Shown here: positions 37,687-54,182 of the stretch, one piece after another
How positions within the stretch are numbered: position 1 is the first letter of the stretch
Layout of the letters: every line of letters begins with the position of its first letter
Origin: CAJQQK01 sp963696075
GTDB taxonomy: Bacteria > Pseudomonadota > Alphaproteobacteria > Rhizobiales > Hyphomicrobiaceae
Direction of reading: 5' to 3'
Length of the DNA stretch: 64,000 nucleotides
NCBI GenBank assembly: GCA_963696075.1
Contig: CAVOJD010000007.1
Coordinates: 1 to 64,000 of the forward strand
The notes under the pieces: model-generated
The model's database searches: none
What the model was told of the DNA's origin: nothing
The model's input: the letters and a program-made list of their open reading frames with translations, nothing else
Made by a program: the position numbers and the translations under genes

Positions 37687-38493
37687 GTGTCTTTCCCTGA
37701 AAAACTGCGGCAGCTCCGGCTGGATGCCGGCTTGCCACAGGCAGAACTCGGCAAAAAGCTGGGCGTCACGCGCAATGCCGTTTCCCAATGGGAAGCGGGA
37801 CGAACGCAGCCTGCAACGAAGCACTTACATAAGCTTGCAACCGTCTTCAGGGTTCCGCTCGACCATCTGATCTCGAGCACGCCAGCTTATGAAGACCGCC
37901 TCATCGAAGCAGCGACGCGGATGTTCGACCGCCTCGGCTACGAAGAAACGTCAATTGAAATGGTATGTGCCGCAGCCGACGTAACGCGCAGCGAATTCGA
38001 CGCGATTTTCCAGAGCAAGGATGAGCTGCTCTATCGTGTGCTCACCGCCTACAACGATCGCACCTTCAGCGATCTTCGGCGCATTCCCGCAAAGTTCGGG
38101 AACGTTTTTTCACGTTTGAAGTATCTGTTTCATCTCTACTATGTCAATGATCTGGACCACATCCGACTGACCGCGGCGCTGCATTCTTATTCATGGCGCT
38201 GGAGCGAAATGCGCGAACGCGAGAACCAGCGCCAGCTCTCCGATCACCACGAAGCCGTGGTCGCCATCCTCGAACAGGGGGTAACGGACGGTGAACTGCA
38301 GCGCGGCAATTTTCGCGCCGCCTCCGAATTGCTCTTCGGCGCCTACACCTATGCCCTGCGCGAAGCTGTTTTCAGCGGCTACGACGCCGACAAGCTGGTT
38401 GCGCACATCGAACCACAGCTGAAGATAATCCTCTCGGGCCTCGGACATCGCCAAAACAACGAAAGAGGACCGGCGGGCGACCTACGCGCCTGA
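37687..38493 (+). CDS. XRE-TetR fusion transcriptional regulator
   Basis: About 268 residues from GTG 37687, which has GAGG five bases upstream. ATG 37624 adds 21 unconserved residues and has no such site. Residues ~4-58 form a lambda-repressor-like helix-turn-helix: LRQLRLDAGLPQAELGKKLGVTRNAVSQWEAGRTQPA. A TetR-type N-terminal helix-turn-helix follows (RLIEAATRMFDRLGYEETSIEMVCAAADVTRSEFDAIFQSKDELL). A helical ligand-binding C-terminal region closes it. Two DNA-binding domains in one chain is unusual. Ligand and targets unknown. Confidence 0.85.
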   Translation: MSFPEKLRQLRLDAGLPQAELGKKLGVTRNAVSQWEAGRTQPATKHLHKLATVFRVPLDHLISSTPAYEDRLIEAATRMFDRLGYEETSIEMVCAAADVTRSEFDAIFQSKDELLYRVLTAYNDRTFSDLRRIPAKFGNVFSRLKYLFHLYYVNDLDHIRLTAALHSYSWRWSEMRERENQRQLSDHHEAVVAILEQGVTDGELQRGNFRAASELLFGAYTYALREAVFSGYDADKLVAHIEPQLKIILSGLGHRQNNERGPAGDLRA

Positions 38494-38516
38494 CCTGCCG
38501 GCGGCCCATTTCGCTC

Positions 38517-38918
38517 TCACCCAATCCCGGGCAGAAAAAGACAGCGTGCGTGATACTTCCCCATCCCATCACGCCACACGCAAACATGCACCCGCTCGTC
38601 CTGCGAGGCTCGAGCTTCAAATCCCCGCGGTACGATCACGCGCACCGGACCGGCCCGAATCTCCAGCCCGCCATCCTCGAGCCGCGTCACGCGCTCGGCT
38701 GGAAAACAGTCCTGATCATTGCAGCACTTCTTAGGATACCATTGATGCGCCTCGGCCGGTGACGGTGGCAGCACGGCAAGCGCGGCACTGAACCCAAACG
38801 CGACCGCGCCACACCAACGCGCAGCCAACCCCAAGCAGCGCCCTCCAAGGGGCCACCCGCCACGGGCGCCGCCATGGAGGCACCGAACCCAGCCCATTGC
38901 GTTCCCAAAGAACACCAT
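38517..38918 (-). CDS. Small secreted Cys-containing hypothetical protein
   Basis: ATG 38918 is favoured because GAGG lies six bases upstream, giving about 133 residues; ATG 38969 is an alternative. A signal peptide (AVAFGFSAALAVLPPSPAEA) precedes HQWYPKKCCNDQDCFPAERV, then RVIVPRGFEARASQDERVHVCVWRDG and RCLFLPG. This pattern with an early CC...C and later Cys recurs in small periplasmic proteins of Hyphomicrobiales of unknown function. The cysteines suggest disulfides or metal binding. It is convergent with the XRE-TetR gene. Confidence 0.75.
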   Translation of the reverse strand: MVFFGNAMGWVRCLHGGARGGWPLGGRCLGLAARWCGAVAFGFSAALAVLPPSPAEAHQWYPKKCCNDQDCFPAERVTRLEDGGLEIRAGPVRVIVPRGFEARASQDERVHVCVWRDGMGKYHARCLFLPGIG

Positions 38919-39215
38919 GACACGCCTCACACCAGCAACGGCGACCTGAAACGCTTGGCGGGTCGCCATCAGCTTCCGTCCCCAAGGAACAATCACGCTA
39001 GCCGCAACGCACCAGCGAGAAAAGAGATTGCCCACCCAACCGGATCGAGCCGAGCCGTTCGATCTCCGCCATAGGGTTACGCCCAAACCGGCCGCAGGCA
39101 ACCGCGAAACCATGGCGCAGCTCGCCGATCGGTTTCCAGACCTCTCGCCGCACTGGCCATCGCTGCCAGCTCATGGCAAGACTGGCAAAACAGACAAGTC
39201 AGGGAGACGCCCACC

Positions 39216-40277
39216 ATGTCGAACCATTGCTATTGCGTTACCAAACACGGCGCGCCGCTCGAGCACATGGAGATGGACGTGCCGGAACCCACGGGCGATC
39301 AGGTCCTGATCCGCATGACCGGCGCCGGAGTCTGCCACAGCGACATTCACCTTTGGGAAGGCAAATACGACCTCGGCAGCGGTGAGGAGATGACCCTGTC
39401 CGACCGCGGCATCACCCTGCCCCTCACGATGGGCCATGAAATCACGGGCGAAGTGATCAAGACAGGCGCTGACGTTTCCGGCCTCGAAGCTGGCACCAAC
39501 TGCGTCGTCTACCCCTGGCTCGGCTGCGGCGAATGCCCGACCTGTCAGCGTGACGAAGAAAACTATTGCCCGAATGCGGCCCGCTCCCTGGGCGTCTTCC
39601 TCCCCGGCGGCTACGCCCAATATGTCCTGGTCCCGCGTTCAAAATACTGCGTCGACATTGGCGACCTCGATCCCGCCGAAGTCGCCCCCCTCGCCTGTTC
39701 GGGCGTCACGACCTATTCCGCGCTCAAGAAATTCGGCGACAAGATCAAGCAGGAACCTGTCGTCATCATCGGTGCGGGCGGCCTCGGCCACATGGCTCTT
39801 GCCGTCCTCAAGGCGATGGGCGGAGCGGGCGCGGTATTCGTCGACCTCGACCCCGCCAAACGTGATGCCGTCGTCGCGGCCGGCGCCCTGGCCGCGATCG
39901 ACGGCGGCGCATCTGACGCAGCCGACCAGATCAAGAAGGCAACCAACGGCGGCGCCCACATGGTCCTCGACCTGGTCGGCTCGGGTTCGACCATCGGCCT
40001 TGGCATCGCAGGCGGCACCAAGGGTGTACAAGTCGTCGTCGTCGGCCTCTACGGCGGCGAGATAAAGATGCCAAGCGTCTACTTCCCCCTCCGCGCGATG
40101 GCGATCCGCGGCTCTTATGTCGGCAACCTCAGTGAACTGCGCGAACTCGTCGGATTGGTCCAGAGCGGCAAACTGAAACCGGTCCAGGTCACGCGCCGAA
40201 AGCTCGAAGAAGCCAACGCAGCCCTCATGGATCTCAAGAACGGCAAAGTGATTGGCCGCGTCGTTCTTGTTCCCTAG
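39216..40277 (+). CDS. Zinc-dependent alcohol dehydrogenase
   Basis: A 353-residue medium-chain dehydrogenase. The catalytic zinc ligands are in GAGVCHSDIH and MGHEITGEV. The structural-zinc cysteine cluster is CGECPTCQRDEENYC, and the NAD(P) loop is IIGAGGLGHMAL. The C-terminal SYVGNLSELRELVGLVQ matches secondary or aromatic alcohol dehydrogenases. The start ATG follows GGGAG with nine bases between. The substrate cannot be determined. It stands alone between a convergent/divergent pair. Confidence 0.88.
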   Translation: MSNHCYCVTKHGAPLEHMEMDVPEPTGDQVLIRMTGAGVCHSDIHLWEGKYDLGSGEEMTLSDRGITLPLTMGHEITGEVIKTGADVSGLEAGTNCVVYPWLGCGECPTCQRDEENYCPNAARSLGVFLPGGYAQYVLVPRSKYCVDIGDLDPAEVAPLACSGVTTYSALKKFGDKIKQEPVVIIGAGGLGHMALAVLKAMGGAGAVFVDLDPAKRDAVVAAGALAAIDGGASDAADQIKKATNGGAHMVLDLVGSGSTIGLGIAGGTKGVQVVVVGLYGGEIKMPSVYFPLRAMAIRGSYVGNLSELRELVGLVQSGKLKPVQVTRRKLEEANAALMDLKNGKVIGRVVLVP

Positions 40278-40569
40278 ACGTCTCTGACCGGCGGCATATT
40301 CACCTGAGGCCGGCGCGATCTCGCCGCAGTCCCCGGCAGATGAAATTCCCTTGAACCGGCCTCCACCCAGAAGGCGAGGATGCGAGCGTTTGCGCTTGGC
40401 CGGGAGAAATGCTCGGCCATCGCCGTATCGTCGTCGATGCACCATCCGACAATCGAATGCCACGCGATACGAGTCGACGTTTGCCGCCCCCCTCACCATA
40501 TTAATTGGAGGAAGCGTCACACAGTTGACGCACCGAGCGTCCTCAGAACAAAAAACATAGGGGCCCAAG

Positions 40570-41722
40570 ATGAACGCAACCGTCGAGCAACTGGCATCCG
40601 GAACCGGCTTCCCGCGCATCAGCATCTACTTCCCCACCCATCCAACCTTTCCCGATTGGGAGCAGGACCCGATCCGCCTCTCCAACTGCCTGAAGCGCGC
40701 GACAACCGAACTCGAAGAGGCCGGCATCGACGCCGATGACATCAACGCCCTTCTCAAGCAAGCCAGAGATCGCACGAACGAAGCCCCGTTCTGGCGCTAT
40801 CAGGACAATGGCCTCGCTGTCTTCATTGAAGATGGCGCGACCCATTGGATAAAACTCCCCGGCGCACCACCCGAACTGACAATCGTCGCCGACAAGTTCC
40901 ACATCCGTCCGCTGATCCATCTGCTGCGCGATCGCGGCGGCTTCTCCCTGCTGACCGTCAGCCGCGACGGCGCCCACTTCTACAACGCATCCACAAACGG
41001 CCTCGATGAGATCCGCCTCGAAGGCCTCCCCGATGGCGTCGACGAGATCCGCGGGCGCACCGACTTTGACGCCGACGTCGGATATCATGCCCGTGGTCGC
41101 GGATCGGAAGGCGGCGGCAGTGCGCCCAAATACGCAGCGCTTGGCGATAGCCCCGAGGATTACGACGAAACCATCCTCGAATCCTACACCCGCGCGATCG
41201 CCAAAGGCATCGATACGCACCTCGCCGACAGCAACGCCCCCCTCGTTGTCATGGCGCTGCCCAGAACCCTTGGCCGCCTCAAGCAGACGATCGACTATCG
41301 CGAAACACTCTACGATGCAGAGGCCAAGGATCCCCACTCCCTTGACACCAAGGGCCTGCTCAAACGTGCCCTCGAGATTGCCGAGCCCAAGCTGACCAAA
41401 GCCCGCGAGACACTCCGCGACCAATTGCGCTCAGCCGCCGGAGGGTCCGGCGAACGCTATCTCACAAGCCTCGAAGACATCCTGCGCGCAGCCGAGGAAG
41501 GACGCGTCGAAACGGTCTTCCTTGACCCCCGTGCGACCGTCTGGGGTCACTTCGACCCCGAACACCGCGTCGCCCGCATCGATCGCGAGTTCAGGCCCTG
41601 AGAACGAGGACTTGATGAACCTCGCCGTCCTCAAGGCCCTCGCCACAGGTGGCGACGCGCGCATCATGCCCGAGGACCTCAATGGCGACCTCGGCCCGAT
41701 TGCCGCTCTGTTGCGGTATTGA
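40570..41722 (+). pseudogene. baeRF-family (bacterial eRF1-like) protein, frameshifted near 3' end
   Basis: ATG 40570 follows GGGG six bases upstream. The protein has an N-terminal ISIYFPTHPTFPDWEQDPIRL, a central SLLTVSRDGAHFYNAS, and a later LVVMALPRTLGRLKQTIDYRE. This combination is typical of the bacterial archaeo-eukaryotic release factor-like (baeRF) family of RNA- or ribosome-related proteins. The frame stops at 41601 after REFRP. The conserved C-terminal tail continues one frame over: ENEDLMNLAVLKALATGGDA to GPIAALLRY, ending at 41722. An extra C in CCC 41596-41598 explains it. The truncated product lacks the last ~40 residues of the domain. Function in this host is unknown. Confidence 0.8.
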
Positions 41723-41782
41723 GCACGACCTTCGGCGCGGGCAAACCTCGCTTGACGAGCTCGCGCCAAGTCTGCCAGCGCC

Positions 41783-43178
<1,396 letters not shown>

Positions 43179-44514
43179 TCAGCTCCCGACAAACAGCATC
43201 GCTGGCTTCTCGATCAGCGACTTGAGCTTCTGGACGAACACGGCCGCGTTCCACCCGTCGATGACCCGGTGGTCGAAGCTGCAGGAAATGTTCATCATCT
43301 TGTGCGGCGAGAACTGTTGACCATCCCACCACGGCCGCACCGCAATCTTGTTGATCCCGATGATCGCGACTTCCGGGTGATTGATGATCGGTGTCGTCGC
43401 GATCGCCCCGAGCGGTCCAAGCGACGTGATCGAGATCGTCGACCCGGTCAGCTCCTCGCGCTTGAGATCTCCCTCCCGCGCGCCAGTCGCAAGCCGCTCG
43501 ATCTCGGTTGCATTGTCCCACAGCGAATTGACTTCCGCGTGGTGAACCACCGGCACCATCAGGCCGTTCGGCGTCTGCGTCGCGATGCCGATGTGAATGC
43601 CGCCAAACTCCTTGATGATCGCCTGCCTCGTCATCGAAGTGCGCGTTCAGTTCCGGCTGCTCCCGCACCGCCTCCACGATCGCCTTCATCATGAACGGCA
43701 GCAGCGTCAGCTTCGGGCGCGTATCGGCATAGGTGTTGTTGAGTTCCGCCCGCAGCTCCTCGAGGTTGTCGACATCCACTTCCTCGACGATCGTGATATG
43801 CGGGATCTTGGCTTTGGATAGCGCCATCTTCTCGGCAATCCGCCGCCTGAGCCCGACGACCTTGATTTCCTTGACTGATGACTTGCGCTGCCGGCTGGCC
43901 GGCCGCGCAGCGATCGCGCCTTCTTCGAGGGCAGCGTCAAGATCATCATGGCTGATCCGCCCCGCCGGCCCAGAGCCGGTGACGTTGCGCAGATCGATGC
44001 CAGCTTCCCGCGCCCGCCGCCGCACCGATGGCGACGCCAGAACCTTCTCCCCCGAAGCCCGCGCCGATGCCGGCCGCGCGCGCTTCGGTGGCCTGGCCAC
44101 CTCGCGATCACGCCCCTCACGCCCCTCTTGCGCCTCATGCGCCACCGCATCATCCGGCGGCAGGCTTTCGACCGCCGCAGCCCTCGTTTCCTGATCCGTT
44201 GTCGTCTTTGCAGGTGTTGCCGGCTGGGCTTTTGTCGCAGCTCCTCCGCCATCGTCCTTGACGTTGCCCGCCCCCGCGACGTCGAGGCGAACGAGTTCAG
44301 CGCCGACCGCCAGCGTATCCCCGACCTCACCGCCAAGCCGCACCACCGTCCCCTCAACCGAGGTCGGCACCTCGATACTGGCCTTGTCCGTCATGACGAC
44401 CGCGATGACGTCATCTTCCCGAACCGCGTCCCCGACCGCGACGTGCCACTCGACGATTTCCGCCTCCGCAACGCCCTCCCCGATGTCTGGCAGCTTGATG
44501 ACATAAGATCCCAT
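43179..44514 (-). pseudogene. bkdB: 2-oxoacid dehydrogenase E2 (dihydrolipoyl acyltransferase), frameshifted
   Basis: From ATG 44514: a lipoyl domain (MTDKASIEVPT, lipoylated K44), a Pro/Ala linker, a peripheral subunit-binding domain (LASPSVRRRAREAGIDLRNV), and the start of the acyltransferase core. Near 43625-43635 the frame changes. The catalytic half (IIKEFGGIHIGIATQTPNGLMVPVV, then FDHRVIDGWNAA) is in a second frame that ends at 43179. Removing one base restores about 445 residues, a normal length. Without repair the catalytic HRxxDG site is lost. Confidence 0.88.
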
Positions 44515-44515
44515 C

Positions 44516-45529
44516 TCAGCCCTCCATCACTTGCCCGAGCGCGCGGCCGACCCGCTCCGGCGTCGGAAAATAGTCCCACTCCTGGGCATGCGGATAAGGC
44601 GTATCCCAACCCGTCACACGGATGATCGGCGCCTCGAGGTGATAGAAGCACGCCTCCTGAACGGTGGCCGAAAGCTCCGCGCCAAACCCTGACGTCCGCG
44701 TCGCCTCATGCACGATGACACACCGCCCCGTTTTCTCCACGGAGGCGCGGATCGTGTTGAAATCGAGCGGCAGCAGCGTCCTCAGATCGATGATCTCGGC
44801 ATCAATCCCGGTATCGGCCGCCGCAGCCTCCGCGACATAGACCATCGTGCCATAGGCAAGGATCGTCACATCGCTCCCCTCCCGGCGCACCGCCGCCTTG
44901 CCGATCTCGACCGTGTAGTGATCCGCTGGAACTTCCCCCAGCGGATGGTTCTTCCACGGTGTCACCGGCCGGTCGTGATGGCCATCGAAGGGACCATTGT
45001 AAAGCCGCTTAGGCTCGAGAAAGATCACCGGGTCCTCGCACTCGATCGCCGCGATCAGCAGCCCCTTCGCATCGTAGGGATTCGAGGGCACGATCGTCTT
45101 GAGCCCTGAGACGTGCGTGAACAGCGCCTCCGGGCTCTGGCTGTGCGTCTGCCCGCCGAAGATGCCGCCCCCCGTCGGCATCCGGATCACGATCGGGCAC
45201 GTGAAGTCACCGGCTGAACGATGCCGGATGCGCGCAGCCTCCGACACGATCTGGTCGTAGGCGGGATACATGTAGTCGGCGAACTGGATCTCGATGCACG
45301 GCCTCAACCCATACGCCGCCATCCCGATCGCGGTGCCGACGATCCCGCTTTCACTGATCGGCGTATCGAAGCACCGCTGGCGCCCATACTTTTCCTGCAG
45401 CCCCGCCGTACAGCGAAACACGCCCCCGAAGAAGCCGACATCCTCGCCAAACACAACCACCCGCTCATCGCGTCCCATCGCAACATCATGCGCATTGCGG
45501 ATCGCTTCGATCATCGTCATCCGGGCCAT
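44516..45529 (-). CDS. bkdA2: Branched-chain 2-oxoacid dehydrogenase E1 beta subunit
   Basis: About 337 residues from ATG 45529, one base after the E1 alpha stop. Motifs include MTMIEAIRNAHDVAMGRDERVVVFGEDVG, CFDTPISESGIVGTAIGMA, MPTGGGIFGGQTHSQSPEA and EIIDLRTLLPLDFNTI, all typical of the thiamine diphosphate E1 beta subunit. It pairs with E1 alpha to decarboxylate branched-chain 2-oxoacids from valine, leucine and isoleucine. The open frame extends to 45667, but the upstream part lacks similarity. It is separated from E2 by one base. Confidence 0.93.
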   Translation of the reverse strand: MARMTMIEAIRNAHDVAMGRDERVVVFGEDVGFFGGVFRCTAGLQEKYGRQRCFDTPISESGIVGTAIGMAAYGLRPCIEIQFADYMYPAYDQIVSEAARIRHRSAGDFTCPIVIRMPTGGGIFGGQTHSQSPEALFTHVSGLKTIVPSNPYDAKGLLIAAIECEDPVIFLEPKRLYNGPFDGHHDRPVTPWKNHPLGEVPADHYTVEIGKAAVRREGSDVTILAYGTMVYVAEAAAADTGIDAEIIDLRTLLPLDFNTIRASVEKTGRCVIVHEATRTSGFGAELSATVQEACFYHLEAPIIRVTGWDTPYPHAQEWDYFPTPERVGRALGQVMEG

Positions 45530-45530
45530 C

Positions 45531-46847
<1,317 letters not shown>

Positions 46848-46907
46848 TCAGCGCCCATCACCTATCCGGCAACGAGCCGCAAGACCCACTCGCAGCCGTG
46901 TGGTCGA

Positions 46908-47378
46908 CTAGCCCTTCAGCCCGAGACGGCTGTGCCAGTCAGCCAGGCTCTCATCAGGATACTCATCAAACGTCTTGTCCCTGTCATGGACGCACGGCTC
47001 AACCCAAGCCGCCTTGCTGCCCAGCATCAGGTGCGTTCTCTCTGGCGGCACTGGCAAATCGGTATCGATCGCGGACGCATGGGGATGCACCAGCTCCGGC
47101 CACCGCGGGTCCCAGAGCCAAAGCGCACTGCCGCATTCCCCGCAGAATTTGCGCTCCGCGACGCTCATCCGCCCATCAATCCGCGCACGATAGGTCCGTA
47201 TATGGTCCCCCCCGGTGACCGCGAGCGTCTCAAAGTCGGCCCCGAGGTTGATCGCATACCCGCCACCGCCGGCCGTCTTGCGGCAGATCGAGCAATAGCA
47301 CTGGTTAAACGGATAAGGATGCGGCGCCTCGACTGTGAAGCTGACGCTGCCGCAATGGCACGAACCTTCGAGTTGCAT
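46908..47378 (-). CDS. GFA/CENP-V domain protein
   Basis: A 156-residue cytoplasmic protein with the GFA zinc-binding pattern: SCHCGSVSF at the N-terminus, then QCYCSICRKTAGGGG and KFCGECGSALW. The family includes glutathione-dependent formaldehyde-activating enzyme-like proteins, but most members have no proven activity. It lies upstream of the branched-chain dehydrogenase operon on the same strand. Whether it is cotranscribed is unclear because of a 138-bp gap. Confidence 0.9.
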   Translation of the reverse strand: MQLEGSCHCGSVSFTVEAPHPYPFNQCYCSICRKTAGGGGYAINLGADFETLAVTGGDHIRTYRARIDGRMSVAERKFCGECGSALWLWDPRWPELVHPHASAIDTDLPVPPERTHLMLGSKAAWVEPCVHDRDKTFDEYPDESLADWHSRLGLKG

Positions 47379-47853
47379 GGCTGGCCTACTCTTCTCACAT
47401 TGAGCGACGCATTGAGGCTATCATTCGCACCTGTATCGGCGAAATGCCCTCGCCGTCCTGTAATTTCAGATCGCACGGCTCCCCCTAGGCTCTTGATATT
47501 CGGCAACTTTCATGGCCTTGGCACTGCGAACCATCACGTTCATGTCGCAATTAAACATTGAAATGTCGCTTTTAGAACATTAACGTTGCGACATGAGCGA
47601 CCGGGCCGTTGGCCGGGACAACCTGTCCCGTTGGCCGTCCCATGCCTCGAACATCGGCCATTCTGCCGGGTTGCTTGCCAAAGGTCGGCACATGACGTGC
47701 GACCGGGCGCCGTCGGCTAGTCCCTGATCGGCGCCTCAACTGCCAGCCAAACGATTTTCGCCGTCGCGCGCATCCCGAAGGGTCCACCCCTTGGATTGGA
47801 ACAGCGCGCCCGCGCACGGGCCGGGATCATTCATTTAGATTTGGAGAGAACAC
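47379..47853 (+). promoter_or_regulatory. Upstream and leader region of the betaine synthesis gene
   Basis: The 475-bp gap holds the promoter and perhaps a structured leader. CATGTCGCAA (47541-47550) and its exact complement TTGCGACATG (47586-47595) form a 10-bp inverted repeat in an AT-rich stretch. A further ATGTCGC (47563-47569) lies 21 bp from the first. Further down, GGGACA...TGTCCC and GGCGCCG...CGGCGCC can form hairpins. SD GGAGAG precedes the ATG at 47854. I recognise no known riboswitch class. Confidence 0.5.
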
Positions 47854-49548
<1,695 letters not shown>

Positions 49549-49597
49549 GCGCTGCGGCCACGCACACGACCCCAAGGCCACGACCCAAGCCCACGAC

Positions 49598-49630
49598 GGG
49601 CGGGCGGGTAGCACAAAGCTCCGCCCGCCC
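49598..49630 (+). terminator. GC-rich hairpin between betaine synthesis gene and metH
   Basis: GGGCGGGCGG (49598-49607) pairs exactly with CCGCCCGCCC (49621-49630) around a 13-base loop. No T-run follows, so it may be a Rho-dependent or weak terminator, or only a mRNA stabiliser. It lies 50 bp beyond the methyltransferase stop. Confidence 0.5.
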
Positions 49631-49765
49631 CTACATTGACCGGAACAGGCCGCCGCGCCCGGCGTCCTGCTCCCTTGCGCTCTCTCCTGACACCGGGAAA
49701 CCCTATTTCGCGACAGCGCCAATGTGCCTGTTTCCTTGGGGCCCGAACCGCACTAGTGAAAGACC

Positions 49766-50829
49766 ATGAGCAAACCGACCGACATCGCCGCCGCCGCCGA
49801 AAACCGCATTCTCGTCCTGGACGGCGCCATGGGCACCATGATCCAGGCCGAGAAGCCGACCGAGGCGACCTACCGCGGCACCCGCTTCGCCGACCATAAT
49901 TCCGATGTCGCGGGCAACAATGAACTCCTGAGCCTCACCCAGCCCGACATGATCGAGGCGATCCACACCGCTTTCCTGGACGCTGGCGCCGATATCCTCT
50001 CGACCAACACATTTTCAGCAACCCGCATCTCCCAGGCCGACTACGGCCTCGAGCACCTGTGCCATGAATTGAACGTCGAAGCAGCCCGCATCGCCCGCCG
50101 CGCCGCTGACAAGGCCGCCACGCCCGACCGGCCCCGCTGGGTCGCAGGCGCCATCGGCCCGACCAACCAGACCGCTTCGCTGAGCCCCGACGTCAACGAT
50201 CCGGGCGCCCGCCGCGTCACCTTTGATGATCTCGCCTCCGCCTACGCCGAAGCCGCCCGCGGCCTTATCGAGGGCGGCGTTGACCTCCTCCTCGTCGAGA
50301 CCATCTTCGACACCTTGAACGCCAAGGCGGCCCTCTACGCCATCGACGCCTTGAAGGACGAGGGCCTCGACGTCCCACCGATCATGATTTCCGGCACCAT
50401 CACCGACCGTTCGGGCCGCACGTTGACCGGCCAGACACCGGAAGCGTTCTGGGTCTCCGTTGCCCACGCCCGCCCCTTCTCCGTCGGCCTCAACTGTGCG
50501 CTTGGCGCCGCCGAGATGCGCGCCCACATCCGCGCGCTTGCAGCCGTCGCCGACACCCGCATCTCCGCCTACCCCAACGCCGGGCTCCCCAATGAGATGG
50601 GCGGCTATGATGAGACGCCTGAAGAAACCGCAGCCCACCTTGCCGAATGGGCCGACTCAGGCCTCGTCAACCTCGTCGGTGGCTGCTGCGGCACCACCCC
50701 GGACCACATCAGCGCAATTGCCAAGGCGGTCGAGGGCAAGACGCCCCGCGGATTGCCGAAAAAGATCCATCGCCTCCGCCTCTCGGGCCTCGAGATGTTC
50801 GAGCACGACACCGCCGGGGAGGCGCTGGC

Positions 50830-50833
<4 letters not shown>
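49766..50833 (+). CDS. metH: Methionine synthase, homocysteine-binding (N-terminal) part
   Basis: A 355-residue protein that corresponds to the first module of cobalamin-dependent methionine synthase. It has [24 protein letters not shown] and the zinc-binding GGCCGTTP with the paired cysteines. It binds homocysteine and hands it to the cobalamin module encoded next. Its stop overlaps the next start by 4 bp (ATGA). Splitting MetH at this point is seen in Caulobacter and other alphaproteobacteria. Confidence 0.94.
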
Positions 50834-53487
<2,654 letters not shown>

Positions 53488-53580
53488 GTCATCAAGAAGC
53501 AGCCGCTCGTCCCGAGATCCCGCTTGGTGCAATCATCCCGTTTGAAGTCCGAGCGACGCGGCCCAGGAGAACCGCAAGCC

Positions 53581-54084
53581 ATGACGAGCGACCAGCCCCG
53601 CCCCGGCGAGATCCGCGCCGACGTCGATCCTGCCACCTCGCCCCCGGATGCCGGCGTTACTTTCATCGGCCGCATCCGTTCGCCCTGGAAAACGCGGCCC
53701 GAATGCCCCCGCAACATCGCCGAGGCCCGCGAACGCGGCGCCCCGGCCCATCTTGTGCTGGCTCCGCCATGGCGTCTCGGCCTCACCGGCCTCAGCCCCG
53801 GCGATCACATCATCGTCCTCTACTGGATGAACCAGGCCCCACGCGATCTCATCATCCAGAAACCGCACCGCCGACCGCAACCAACCGGTGTCTTCTCCCT
53901 GCGCTCGCCTGCCCGCCCCAACCCGATCGCGCTTGCCACCGTCGAGATCCTGAGCCTCGACCAATCCAACGGCCTGATCGAGATCGACGCCATCGATTGC
54001 CTCGACGCCACCCCTCTGCTCGACCTCAAGCCGTGGCGCTCCCAAATGGACGTGCCCCGCGCCTTCACGCCGGACGCCCCTTAG
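53581..54084 (+). CDS. trmO: tRNA (N6-threonylcarbamoyladenosine37-N6)-methyltransferase TrmO
   Basis: About 167 residues of the TrmO/YaeB (UPF0066) family, which adds a methyl to t6A37 of tRNA-Thr using SAM. It has FIGRIRSPWKTRPECPRN at the start and FSLRSPARPNPIALATVEI, the family's active signature. Start ATG 53581 is preferred; upstream residues from 53524 do not match the family. It is preceded by AGGAG with a longish spacer. It lies downstream of metH on the same strand and is followed by a terminator. Confidence 0.9.
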   Translation: MTSDQPRPGEIRADVDPATSPPDAGVTFIGRIRSPWKTRPECPRNIAEARERGAPAHLVLAPPWRLGLTGLSPGDHIIVLYWMNQAPRDLIIQKPHRRPQPTGVFSLRSPARPNPIALATVEILSLDQSNGLIEIDAIDCLDATPLLDLKPWRSQMDVPRAFTPDAP

Positions 54085-54120
54085 AGCAGACGCCCCGTAA
54101 AGCCGGGACATCCCATAAAA

Positions 54121-54144
54121 AAGAGGCCCCCTCGGGAGCCTCTT
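54121..54144. terminator. Bidirectional intrinsic terminator
   Basis: AAGAGGC (54121-54127) pairs with GCCTCTT (54138-54144), with CCC/GGG pairing inside the loop. An A-run precedes it (54117-54122) and a TTCT-type run follows. It lies between the convergent trmO and the iron-binding protein gene and can stop transcription from both sides. Confidence 0.88.
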
Positions 54145-54182
54145 CTCAAGATGTCCAGCACGTAACGCATCGCCGCCAGCCG

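Noticed and set aside
47600..47853. SAM or SAH riboswitch in the betaine gene leader
   Set aside because: Hairpins are present, but none matched the conserved cores I know, so I report only a structured leader.
49549..49765. Cobalamin riboswitch upstream of metH
   Set aside because: I found no B12-box-like sequence in this gap.
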